From Halieaceae bacterium (lineage in GTDB: Bacteria; Pseudomonadota; Gammaproteobacteria; Pseudomonadales; Halieaceae), in the NCBI GenBank assembly GCA_011524755.1, contig WTJR01000135.1, positions 1 to 14,282 on the forward strand: DNA of 14,282 nt. The letters are read 5' to 3'. Shown here in pieces: positions 1 through 6,556 of this stretch. Positions within the stretch are counted from its first letter, which is position 1, and the number at the start of each line of letters is the position of its first letter. The position numbers were made by a program, and so were the translations under genes. Under the pieces are notes generated by a model that saw nothing but the letters and a program-made list of their open reading frames with translations, searched no databases and was not told where the DNA came from.

Positions 1-452
1 TCATCGACTGGCTTCGATACCAACGTCGCCGCAGCCACATTGTTCTCAAGCGCCTTACGCACATCCGCGGACTCAGACGACAAAAATAAATGACACCCAA
101 ACGCCTGGATATAGCGCCAGGGTGATTCGCCACCGCAAAAAGCGGCTCGAGTAATCGGCAGGCCGTAGTGTTCGATGGAGTTGAAGATTCGTAGTCCCGT
201 ATCCGCGGAGTTACGGGACAGGAGAACGATTTCAACACCGAGAGGCTCAGATAAGACGTCATTCAGCGCTAGCAGTTTCTTGGCGAGATTGAATGCTTGC
301 CCTGGATCTAGGGGCGTATCCTCATGTTCGATTTGATATGCGGAATACGCCTCAAGCCCCTGTTCTTCATAGACTAAATGCTCAGCGTCCAGATTGAAGA
401 GCGCTCGTGACGAGATCGCTATAACTAACTTCTCTGGTGCCAAATTAGACAT
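1..452 (-). CDS. 5'-nucleotidase, cytosolic cN-I (NT5C1-like) family, partial
   Basis: The first 150 codons are present; the 3' part lies beyond the left edge. The protein would remove the 5'-phosphate from nucleoside monophosphates in the cytoplasm (nucleotide salvage). The reading frame is open throughout and carries the family's N-terminal blocks: SSRALFNLD (about residues 14-22), YEEQGLEAYSAYQIEHED (about 27-44), VLLSRNSADTGLRIFNSIEHYG (about 74-95) and AAFCGGESPWRYIQAFG (about 100-116), then HLFLSSES. These line up from memory with human NT5C1A and bacterial cN-I proteins. The HAD catalytic FDGDAVLFSDE-type motif should follow but is outside the window. The ATG at 452 is the only start after an in-frame TAG 21 nt upstream; its Shine-Dalgarno is weak (GGGA, about 13 nt away). 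It lies 25 nt behind the symporter gene, so it is probably the last or a later gene of that operon. The family call is firm; substrate preference cannot be told. Confidence 0.85.
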   Translation of the reverse strand, partial: MSNLAPEKLVIAISSRALFNLDAEHLVYEEQGLEAYSAYQIEHEDTPLDPGQAFNLAKKLLALNDVLSEPLGVEIVLLSRNSADTGLRIFNSIEHYGLPITRAAFCGGESPWRYIQAFGCHLFLSSESADVRKALENNVAAATLVSKPVD

Positions 453-477
453 ACATTCAGTATTCCCGGTCTAGAAA

Positions 478-1845
478 TCACTCGGCGGCAACGTCTGTAC
501 CCGATGGCTTACGCGCGAAATACTCTCGCGTTAGTGCAAATACAACAGGCGACAACAATAGAAGCCCTATCAGGTTCGGAATGGCCATGAAGGCGTTGAG
601 TGTATCTGCGACCAACCAAATTAAGCCCAGGTCCGCGCCGGCGCCTACAGGGATCGCAAGCACCCACAACACCCGAAACGGCATGATGCCCTTCGTGCCA
701 AAGAGATAAACCACACATCGCTCACCGTAAAAGGCCCAACCCATCATGGTTGTGGTCGCGAATACGACGACACCAATGGTCACCACCCATTCACCGCCCG
801 GTAAAACAGCACCGAAAGCCATCGAGGTCAGGCTAGCTCCCGAAACACCCGACTCAAGAACCCCGGTTAACACGATCACTAAGCCTGTCATGGTGCACAC
901 AATCAACGTATCAATCATGGTGCCGAGCATGGCCACCAGCCCCTGCTCCACGGGCTCATTCGTTTTCGCAGCAGCGTGCGCGATGGGCGCACTGCCTAAC
1001 CCCGCCTCATTAGAAAAAATGCCGCGTGCCACACCGAATCGAATAGCAGCCCATACGGTCGCTCCTGCGAAGCCTCCGGCAGCAGAAGCACCGTTGAAGG
1101 CGCTATCCACAATGGTGGCGAATGCTGCAGGTACGTCAGAAATGTTCATCAGTATGACGATCAAGCTCATGATGATGTATGAGATCGCCATTGCAGGGAC
1201 TACAGCGCCAGCCGTATCGGCAATTCGCTTAATGCCACCGAGAATCACGGCGCCCACCATGAGCATGAGAACCAGACCTGTGATCCACCAGGGAACGCCC
1301 GCGTTATCTGTCAGAACCTGGGCTACGGAGTTCGATTGAACCGTATTAGCAAGACCAAAACCGGCCGTCGCACCAAATAGAGCGAAGGCGAAGGCTAACC
1401 CAGTGGCAAACGCACCGTAGCGAGCGCCGAGGCCATTGCGAATGTAGTACATGGGGCCGCCTGAATACCCGCCCTGATCATCTTGCTCGCGGTAGCGAAC
1501 CGCCAGGACACCTTCAGCGTACTTGGTCGCCATCCCGAATAGCGCAGTGATCCACATCCAGAACAAGGCACCGGGGCCACCCAGAGTAATCGCTGTAGCA
1601 ACACCTGCGATGTTACCCGTGCCGATAGTGGCGGACAGTGACGTCATGAGGGCTTTGAAGGGGACAATATCGCCCTCACCGCGACCTGACACACCCGAGA
1701 ACAGCAGTGAGACCGCACGAGGCACCTTACGCAGTGTCATGAAGCCTAGGCCGAGCGTGAGATAAATCCCCGTGCCAAGCAGTAAAATCAGCATGGGCAG
1801 ACCCCACGCCACCGCGTTCACTTCCTGAATTATTGTTTCAAGCAT
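478..1845 (-). CDS. Sodium:alanine/glycine symporter (AGCS family)
   Basis: Inner-membrane secondary transporter that would import alanine or glycine (L or D forms in some members) with Na+ or H+. The length of about 455 residues fits the AGCS family. The signature is clear: a first hydrophobic segment (about 15-38), then SATIGTGNIAGVATAITLGG (about 72-91) followed by FWMWITALFGMATKYAE and the YSGGPMYYI block, and later FGVARGIFSNEAGLGSAPIAHAAA. About ten hydrophobic segments can be counted. Two ATGs stand in tandem at 1848 and 1845. AAGGGG lies 4 nt before the first and 7 nt before the second, so 1845 is the better-spaced start, giving MLETIIQ. It is 34 nt downstream of the PLP-enzyme gene and 25 nt before the nucleotidase gene, all on one strand, which suggests co-transcription. 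The exact substrate is inferred from the family only. Confidence 0.93.
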   Translation of the reverse strand: MLETIIQEVNAVAWGLPMLILLLGTGIYLTLGLGFMTLRKVPRAVSLLFSGVSGRGEGDIVPFKALMTSLSATIGTGNIAGVATAITLGGPGALFWMWITALFGMATKYAEGVLAVRYREQDDQGGYSGGPMYYIRNGLGARYGAFATGLAFAFALFGATAGFGLANTVQSNSVAQVLTDNAGVPWWITGLVLMLMVGAVILGGIKRIADTAGAVVPAMAISYIIMSLIVILMNISDVPAAFATIVDSAFNGASAAGGFAGATVWAAIRFGVARGIFSNEAGLGSAPIAHAAAKTNEPVEQGLVAMLGTMIDTLIVCTMTGLVIVLTGVLESGVSGASLTSMAFGAVLPGGEWVVTIGVVVFATTTMMGWAFYGERCVVYLFGTKGIMPFRVLWVLAIPVGAGADLGLIWLVADTLNAFMAIPNLIGLLLLSPVVFALTREYFARKPSGTDVAAE

Positions 1846-1868
1846 CATCCTGCCCCTTGTCTATGGTT

Positions 1869-1912
1869 GCTTGAACAGCTGTTCATCCGCGCCCCAGCGC
1901 CGCTTGAACAGC
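1869..1912. repeat. 14-bp perfect palindrome plus 11-nt direct repeat between PLP enzyme and symporter genes
   Basis: TGAACAGCTGTTCA at 1872-1885 is a perfect palindrome that includes the TGA stop of the PLP-enzyme gene (minus strand). The 11-mer gcttgaacagc occurs at 1869-1879 and again at 1902-1912, exactly 33 bp apart, the second copy inside the end of the PLP-enzyme gene. As RNA the palindrome gives only a 5-bp stem with an AGCT loop and no T-tract, so it is not a typical terminator. It could be a protein-binding site or chance; nothing here proves a function. Confidence 0.4.
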
Positions 1913-2902
1913 CGATGCATGGGGGAAGATACCGAATACCCCGCCTGTGTGCATAAAAATGATGTCGGATGCCTCCGATGGAAAGGTGTTTTGTGCCAAA
2001 TCAGTGATCAGGCCGTGAAATGCCTTGCCTGTGTACACTGGGTCCAAGGTAATACCTTCAAGCCGTGCGAGTTCTGCCAGCGTGTCAAAGATCTCATCGC
2101 CCGCTCGGCCGTATCCCGGTCCAATGTATTTATCACTAGTCAGCGTCTTGATGGGTTCGTCGGGAAGCTCTGAGCGATAAGCACGAAGGTTTTCCCAATC
2201 CTCCTGTGCTTTGGCATTGAAATAGCTCTCGTCGTCACACACCGCATAGCTAATGACATCAGCCGACGCACCGTGCAATAAAACCCCCGCATTCAACCCC
2301 GCTTGCGTACCGCCCGATCCAGTGGCGTGCACAATAGCCACCTGAGTCAGAGCGTTTTCCTCCATATCCGCCATGAGTTCTTCAACTGCGAGGATATAAC
2401 CCCATATACCCATCGCGTCGCTTCCGCCAATGGGGATCGTTAAGGCTTTTTCACCCTTGGCCGCCCATCGTCTCTCGGACTCGGCCAGATGGACTGTCAT
2501 TTCATCGCCCGTGGTGCGCCGCGAGACATACGTAATATCGGCGTTCAGCATTTTGCTGAGAAGGTAGTTGCCGCTAAGCTCCTGCTCCTCTCCCCTCAGT
2601 ATCAGCTCACACTTGAGGCCTAACTGAGCGGCCACCGCGGCGGTTGCACGGCAATGATTGCTCTGCAAGGCACCCGCAGTGACCAATACGGTGCATCCGG
2701 TATTGAGTGCTTCCGCTGCAAGGAACTCGAGCTTCCTCACCTTATTGCCCGTCAGTAACGAGCCGGTAAGGTCATCACGCTTGCACCAGATACGGCGACC
2801 CTGCCCCCATCGCTCAGACGCCCGGCTGAGCAGGTGAAACGGCGATGGGAGAACCGCCAGTGGCTCTCTGGGTGGATAGTTAAGGATAGGTTTAAGCCCC
2901 AA
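1883..2902 (-). CDS. PLP-dependent D-cysteine desulfhydrase-type enzyme (ACC deaminase fold)
   Basis: 339 residues, a cytoplasmic fold-type II PLP enzyme. It most likely splits D-cysteine (or a related beta-substituted D-amino acid) to pyruvate, ammonia and H2S. Visible features: KRDDLTG (41-47), GNKVRKLEF (52-60) with K54 as the PLP lysine, QSNHCR (80-85), and the phosphate-binding loop GSGGTQAG (195-202). In true ACC deaminases the two positions that mark specificity are Glu (VYEGK) and Leu (HLGG). Here they are T291 (VYTGK) and T319 (MHTGG), so ACC deaminase activity is unlikely and the desulfhydrase group fits better. The only sensible start is TTG at 2902, inside the last 11 nt of yajC. 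The N-terminus it gives (LNYPPREPLAVLPSPFHLL) is at the expected distance from the core, so translation is probably coupled to yajC. The downstream symporter may supply amino-acid substrate. The exact substrate is inferred. Confidence 0.85.
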   Translation of the reverse strand: MGLKPILNYPPREPLAVLPSPFHLLSRASERWGQGRRIWCKRDDLTGSLLTGNKVRKLEFLAAEALNTGCTVLVTAGALQSNHCRATAAVAAQLGLKCELILRGEEQELSGNYLLSKMLNADITYVSRRTTGDEMTVHLAESERRWAAKGEKALTIPIGGSDAMGIWGYILAVEELMADMEENALTQVAIVHATGSGGTQAGLNAGVLLHGASADVISYAVCDDESYFNAKAQEDWENLRAYRSELPDEPIKTLTSDKYIGPGYGRAGDEIFDTLAELARLEGITLDPVYTGKAFHGLITDLAQNTFPSEASDIIFMHTGGVFGIFPHASAVQAALGRG

Positions 2903-3224
2903 GGGTTTTGATCGTGCCTTTTGGCAGCGTTGCAGTGACGTGTGTTCGCTGGAACTTCAAATCAACCTTATCTGAGACATTGACGACGACGTAAAGGTCG
3001 GACAAGTCCACAATCTTGCCCATTAAGCCGGAACTCATAAGCACCTCGTCACCCTTACCGAGCGAGTTAACCAGTTCGGCGTGCTCTTTTTGGCGTTTTC
3101 GTTGAGGTCTTATCGTCGTGAAATACATAAAAACCAGCAAACCAATCATCATGATGGGCAGGAACCACTCGCCTCCCGCTGGGGGTTGGTTCGCTGCTTG
3201 TGCATGTGCCTGACTTATAAACAT
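2892..3224 (-). CDS. yajC: YajC, Sec translocon accessory subunit
   Basis: 110 residues, the usual size for YajC, an inner-membrane protein that associates with SecD-SecF at the SecYEG channel. A short N-terminal segment is followed by one membrane helix (about 20-37, FLPIMMIGLLVFMYFTT), the hallmark IRPQRKRQKEH (about 38-48), and a small cytoplasmic domain with SLGKGDEVLMSSGLMGKI and a C-terminal VTATLPKGTIKTL. The ATG at 3224 has AAGG 8 nt upstream. In most gammaproteobacteria yajC sits between tgt and secD; here xthA is upstream and a PLP enzyme overlaps downstream, and no secD or secF is in the window. The protein family is certain; whether this is the only yajC of the genome cannot be known here. 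Confidence 0.95.
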   Translation of the reverse strand: MFISQAHAQAANQPPAGGEWFLPIMMIGLLVFMYFTTIRPQRKRQKEHAELVNSLGKGDEVLMSSGLMGKIVDLSDLYVVVNVSDKVDLKFQRTHVTATLPKGTIKTLGA

Positions 3225-3276
3225 ATCGTAAACCTTATATAAAACAGTAAGTTAAATGATTAATGGGAATTAAATT
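3225..3276 (-). promoter_or_regulatory. AT-rich spacer upstream of yajC, possible promoter
   Basis: Only 11 of these 52 bases are G or C, far below the surrounding coding sequence. On the minus strand it holds TTAATC, 16 nt, then TATATA. The -35-like part is poor (3 of 6), and TATATA lies only 11 nt before the ATG, overlapping the AAGG ribosome site region, so that exact pair is doubtful. The composition still suggests a transcription start or a break between the xthA group and the yajC group. No T-tract hairpin terminator is visible. Confidence 0.3.
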
Positions 3277-4047
3277 CTATATATTAAAATCGATGGTAAC
3301 AGGCGCGTGATCTGAGAACCGCTCGTCACGATAGATGGCAAAATTTGTTCCCGTGCCCGATAAACCGGGTGATACCAGCATATAGTCCAATCGCCACCCT
3401 GTGTTGTTTGCCCATGCTTGCCCGCGATTGGACCACCAAGTGTAAAGATCGGGCTCTGTGGTCATCTGCCGAAAGACATCAACCCAGCCCTGTTCCTCAT
3501 AAAGCGTAGTGAGCCATTCACGCTCGTGCGGCATAAAGCCCGAGTTTTTCTGGTTGCTGCGCCAATTTTTGAGATCGATGTTCTGGTGACAGGTATTCCA
3601 GTCGGCACAGATGATGAATTCCCGCTTTTCCTTCAATAGCTCCGCCATATGAGGCGTAAAGCGCTCCATGAAGACATCTTTTCTTGCCTGTGCATCATCA
3701 TTACTTGAGCCCGAGGGGACGTAGAGAGATATGACACTGATGCCATCGAAGTCAGCCCGTAAGTAGCGCCCTTCGGAATCGACTGGCTCCCACCCTACTT
3801 TCACTTCGATCGCTGACGGCTTCTGCTTGGCGTATAACGCTGTGCCGCTGTAACCCTTGCGCTCGGCATCGTTGTAATAGCAATGGTAGCCATCGGGCCG
3901 AAATGCATCATCCACCAACTGGTGTTCCTGCGCCTTGGTTTCCTGAATACACACCACATCGGCGTTCTGTTTAGCCAGCCACTCGAAGAAACCTTTGCGC
4001 TGTGCGGCTCGAATACCGTTGGTATTACACGTAATAACTCTAAACAC
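3277..4047 (-). CDS. xthA: Exodeoxyribonuclease III
   Basis: 256 residues, a cytoplasmic Mg-dependent exonuclease and AP endonuclease of base-excision repair (endonuclease/exonuclease/phosphatase superfamily). Catalytic blocks are in order: ITCNTNGIRAA (5-15), IQETK (34-38, metal ligand E36), KGYSGTALY (64-72), SLYVPSGS (107-114, Y109), ADWNTCHQNIDLKN (148-161, D149 and N151), GWRLDY (217-222) and FSDHAPV (244-250, D246/H247). The GD of the usual GDxN is AD here, leaving the Asp and Asn intact. The start is GTG at 4047, with AGGA 9 nt upstream; only 5 nt separate it from the TGA of the GST gene, so coupled translation is likely. It is the third gene of a bcp-gst-xthA group, which places DNA repair beside peroxide defence. 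Confidence 0.95.
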   Translation of the reverse strand: MFRVITCNTNGIRAAQRKGFFEWLAKQNADVVCIQETKAQEHQLVDDAFRPDGYHCYYNDAERKGYSGTALYAKQKPSAIEVKVGWEPVDSEGRYLRADFDGISVISLYVPSGSSNDDAQARKDVFMERFTPHMAELLKEKREFIICADWNTCHQNIDLKNWRSNQKNSGFMPHEREWLTTLYEEQGWVDVFRQMTTEPDLYTWWSNRGQAWANNTGWRLDYMLVSPGLSGTGTNFAIYRDERFSDHAPVTIDFNI

Positions 4048-4052
4048 GCTAC

Positions 4053-4754
4053 TCAGTCCTGTTTGATGCCCTGCACCATCGATTGGGCGCCTTTAATAAA
4101 GTCTTTGGTCTCTTTCGAGTCTTCTTTCCCATCACGAAGCAAACGCATATCGACCGGAACCGTGATTCCTCTCTCCGCCGCGGGACGGACCTTAATGGCA
4201 TTGTGCCAGCGCTGAAGGTGCTCCAAACCCTCGATTTCGATACCGCTCCAGCGATGCGTTCTAACCCAGGCCCAGTTCGCCATATCGGCAATACTGTAAT
4301 CACCGGCCAGATACTCTGTCTTTCCCAACTGTGTATTCAGTACCTCAAATAAGCGGCGGCCCTCGCTTTGATAGCGGTCAATGGCCGCTTGAATCTTCTC
4401 CGGGAAATAACGATAGAACACGTTTGCCTGACCCATCATGGGGCCGATACCGCCCATTTGGAACATCAACCACTGAATTACCCGAGACCGACCCACCGTA
4501 TCGGTAGGAAGGAATTGACCCGACTTCTCGGCGAGGTGAATCATGATAGCCCCCGACTCAAAGATGGAGAGATCGTAATCCCGATCGTAAATGGCAGGTA
4601 TACGCCCATTCGGAGAGTGAGCTAAAAATGGCTCCTGCTTCTGCTCACCCGACCTCAGATCGATAGTGTGCACCTCGTAATCTAGCCCCATCTCCTCCAG
4701 CGCAATCGACACCTTGTGGCCGTTGGGCGTTGGCGAAGTGTAAAGATCGATCAT
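4053..4754 (-). CDS. Glutathione S-transferase, Nu-class (YfcG/YghU-like disulfide reductase)
   Basis: 233 residues, a cytoplasmic GST with an N-terminal thioredoxin-like domain (about 1-80) and an all-helical C-terminal domain. The start MIDLYTSPTPNGHK matches E. coli YfcG, with the Nu-class active-site T9 and N11 in place of a catalytic Ser, Tyr or Cys. SPNGRIPAI (cis-Pro loop), FESGAIMIHLAEKSG, QWLMFQMGGIGPMMGQ and GDYSIADMANWAWV also match that class. Nu-class members bind two glutathiones and reduce disulfides or peroxides. The ATG overlaps the TGA of bcp (ATGA, 4751-4754), so the two are translationally coupled and the GST may work with the peroxiredoxin (inference). It is about 18 residues longer than E. 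coli YfcG (215 by recall), mostly a lysine/aspartate-rich tail. Class assignment is good; the natural substrate is unknown. Confidence 0.88.
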   Translation of the reverse strand: MIDLYTSPTPNGHKVSIALEEMGLDYEVHTIDLRSGEQKQEPFLAHSPNGRIPAIYDRDYDLSIFESGAIMIHLAEKSGQFLPTDTVGRSRVIQWLMFQMGGIGPMMGQANVFYRYFPEKIQAAIDRYQSEGRRLFEVLNTQLGKTEYLAGDYSIADMANWAWVRTHRWSGIEIEGLEHLQRWHNAIKVRPAAERGITVPVDMRLLRDGKEDSKETKDFIKGAQSMVQGIKQD

Positions 4755-5227
4755 AGACCTAGCTCAGCGACCGTGTTCAGCACCACTTCATGGTGATCCT
4801 TGGTCTTAAATTTGTTAAGAATCTCGCGAAGATTGCCCTCTTTATCGATCAGGTAGCTCGTTCTCAAAATCCCGTCGAACTCCCGCCCCATGAACTTCTT
4901 CGGTCCCCAGGCACCATAAGCATCGGCCACGGCATGATCTTCATCGCTGAGCAGCTGGAAATTGAGCGCGTCGCGCTCTACAAACTTGGCTAAACGCTTT
5001 ACTGGGTCTGGGCTGATACCCAACACGACGACATCATGTCCCTCGAGCTCTGCTGCGATATCACGCAACCCCTGTGCTTGTACCGTGCATCCGGGCGTCA
5101 TCGCCTTAGGGTAGAAATACACCAATACGTTTTTCTTTCCCTTGAAATCGCTCAGTGAGACCTCAGCGCCGTTATTGTCCTCAAGCGTAAAGCCCGGTGC
5201 AGGTGATCCTGTGGTTGGAAGTGACAT
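4751..5227 (-). CDS. bcp: Peroxiredoxin BCP, single-cysteine form
   Basis: 158 residues, a cytoplasmic thiol peroxidase that reduces H2O2 and organic hydroperoxides. FYPKAMTPGCTVQA (38-51) holds the peroxidatic C47, and LSDEDHAVADAYGAWG, KKFMGREFDGILRTSYLID and FKTKDHHEVVLN follow as in E. coli BCP. In E. coli the resolving cysteine is five residues after the peroxidatic one (CTVQACGLRD); here that position is Q52 (CTVQAQGLRD) and the whole protein has no second cysteine. It must therefore be reduced by an outside thiol or work through an intermolecular route. The ATG at 5227 has a strong ribosome site (GAGGAG, about 6 nt away). It overlaps the downstream GST start by 4 nt and lies 63 nt after the NUDIX gene. 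Confidence 0.94.
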   Translation of the reverse strand: MSLPTTGSPAPGFTLEDNNGAEVSLSDFKGKKNVLVYFYPKAMTPGCTVQAQGLRDIAAELEGHDVVVLGISPDPVKRLAKFVERDALNFQLLSDEDHAVADAYGAWGPKKFMGREFDGILRTSYLIDKEGNLREILNKFKTKDHHEVVLNTVAELGL

Positions 5228-5290
5228 GACAACTCCTCTGATTATCGGTGAGTTAAAAATAGAGGCACGAAAAATAGCTAATCTGCTGGC

Positions 5291-5839
5291 CTACCCGGTG
5301 CGACGTTTCTGGTACCGGATCGTGCTGTTACGCACCGGAAACTCCTGGGTTTTTCGGTCCTCAAAAAATTCTCTGAGCATCTCGATGACAACGGGGAACG
5401 CAAGCTCATCCCAGGGGATATCAGCCTCAGAATAGAGCGCACTTTCAAGACTCTCAGAACCTGCGCCAAACTGCCCATCCAGTACCTCACATCGGTAAAA
5501 GACATATACCTGACTAATATGAGGGACATCGAATATGCGATAGAGCGCCATATCGACAGCACGCGCCTCGGCTTCTTCCCACATTTCTCGCGCAGCGCCC
5601 TCTGCAGTGGTCTCACGGTTTTCCATGAATCCTGCAGGTAAGGTCCATTTTCCGTAGCGCGGCTCAATAGCCCGCTTACACAGCAGTACTTGGTCACCTA
5701 CAGTGGGTATGCAGCCAACAATAATCTTGGGGTTGACGTAGAAAATCTCACCGCAGGATGGGCAAACATCCCGCTCACGGTCCTCGCCCTCTGGGATCTT
5801 GCGAACGACCTCGTGCGCGCAACTGCTGCAATACTTCAT
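5291..5839 (-). CDS. NUDIX hydrolase with N-terminal zinc ribbon
   Basis: 182 residues, cytoplasmic. An N-terminal zinc ribbon (C4xxC7 and C26xxC29) precedes a NUDIX domain. The NUDIX box runs 70-92: G70, E76, then R84-E85-M86, E88-E89, which fits Gx5Ex7REUxEE. The following G of the consensus is E91 (EEAEA), a change I recall as common in Zn-ribbon NUDIX relatives, so activity should be kept. It would hydrolyse a nucleoside diphosphate linked to another group (dinucleotides, ADP-ribose or sugar nucleotides); the substrate cannot be read from sequence. The ATG at 5839 overlaps the moaE stop (4 nt) with GAGGG about 9 nt upstream, so it is translated with the Moco genes. NudC is a less likely name because NudC is longer and has its own motif. 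Confidence 0.88.
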   Translation of the reverse strand: MKYCSSCAHEVVRKIPEGEDRERDVCPSCGEIFYVNPKIIVGCIPTVGDQVLLCKRAIEPRYGKWTLPAGFMENRETTAEGAAREMWEEAEARAVDMALYRIFDVPHISQVYVFYRCEVLDGQFGAGSESLESALYSEADIPWDELAFPVVIEMLREFFEDRKTQEFPVRNSTIRYQKRRTG

Positions 5840-6309
5840 TGATCAAGACCCTCAGTGGACCACCTTTCTCGGCGGTCCTTATCAACGGCTTTGACTGTAA
5901 CCCATTGGCGTTCATCGCCGGAATGCTCTCGCTTCCAAAAAGGCGCATCTGTCTTGAGCGTATCCATGACAAACTCGCAGGCGGCGAACGCCTCTCCACG
6001 GTGATCGGCGCTGGTAGCGACAAAAACAATGGGGTCTTCAGTTTCCATCTGGCCAAACCGATGCACGATTTGCCATGCCCGAAGACCAAAACGCTCCTGT
6101 GCTGTTTTTCCTAAATCGTTCAAAACACGTGTCGCCATTTCGACGTAGCATTCGAGATACAAACGATCGACTTGCCCCTGATCGTTGAAATCACGAACAA
6201 AGCCGGCAAATGTGGCGACAGCGGCATCGGGATGACGACTGTAAAATCGGGTCGCTAAGTCGCCCGGGTCAATCGCCTCCTCCGTTACCTGCACCAACAC
6301 ATCATCCAC
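5836..6309 (-). CDS. moaE: Molybdopterin synthase catalytic subunit MoaE
   Basis: 157 residues, a cytoplasmic large subunit of molybdopterin synthase. With thiocarboxylated MoaD it inserts two sulfurs into cyclic pyranopterin monophosphate to make molybdopterin. The residues match E. coli numbering: H103-R104 in SADHRGEAF, K119 in DTLKTDAP, and K126 in FWKRE; RDFN and the LECYVEMA block are also present. The start is GTG at 6309, inside the last 8 nt of moaD, so the two subunits are translationally coupled in the usual D-E order; no ATG is available in this frame nearby. It is followed by the NUDIX gene with a 4-nt overlap. Confidence 0.96.
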   Translation of the reverse strand: MDDVLVQVTEEAIDPGDLATRFYSRHPDAAVATFAGFVRDFNDQGQVDRLYLECYVEMATRVLNDLGKTAQERFGLRAWQIVHRFGQMETEDPIVFVATSADHRGEAFAACEFVMDTLKTDAPFWKREHSGDERQWVTVKAVDKDRRERWSTEGLDQ

Positions 6310-6556
6310 CCGTCATCGGAGGGAAAAAGGCAACCTCATCGCCGTCGTTGATGCCTTCTTCTTGAAAGACCACTCGCTGATTGACCGCCTGAATTAAATT
6401 TGGGTGAGAGAGCGCCTCTTTCCACGCCTCACCCCGCAGACCGAGCTCGTTTTTTAACCCCTCGACCGTCGTCAACTTCTCGTTCAGTTCAAGCACTAAC
6501 TGCTCAGTCTCCACGGCCTCGCGGATCAGCGAAAAGAACTTAACGGTAATCGTCAT
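6302..6556 (-). CDS. moaD: Molybdopterin synthase sulfur-carrier subunit MoaD
   Basis: 84 residues, a ubiquitin-fold protein. Its C-terminal Gly-Gly (FFPPMTGG) is adenylated and thiocarboxylated to carry sulfur to MoaE. MTITVKFFSLIREAV opens the beta-grasp fold, and VNQRVV and DGDEVAFFPP are typical. An in-frame GTG 24 nt further upstream would add eight residues, but the stretch between holds the ribosome site (AGGAG ending about 9 nt before the ATG), so the ATG at 6556 is chosen. It overlaps the end of moaC by 17 nt and moaE by 8 nt. Confidence 0.95.
   Translation of the reverse strand: MTITVKFFSLIREAVETEQLVLELNEKLTTVEGLKNELGLRGEAWKEALSHPNLIQAVNQRVVFQEEGINDGDEVAFFPPMTGG

Noticed and set aside
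746..1339. A 197-codon open frame on the plus strand inside the symporter gene
   Set aside because: It is the antisense of a strongly conserved AGCS protein, rich in Pro/Thr/Ala low-complexity, with no ribosome site or family resemblance.
1872..1885. GAAC-N4-GTTC as a LexA (SOS) box
   Set aside because: That form is the Bacillus/actinobacterial LexA motif; gammaproteobacterial LexA uses CTGT-N8-ACAG, and the genes here are not SOS genes.
5228..5290. Promoter or repeat (CTATTTTT twice) between NUDIX and bcp genes
   Set aside because: No paired -35/-10 elements; two short T-runs alone are not enough.
5278..5697. 139-codon minus-strand frame overlapping the NUDIX gene
   Set aside because: Another frame of the NUDIX coding region; the Zn-ribbon/NUDIX frame is clearly the coding one.
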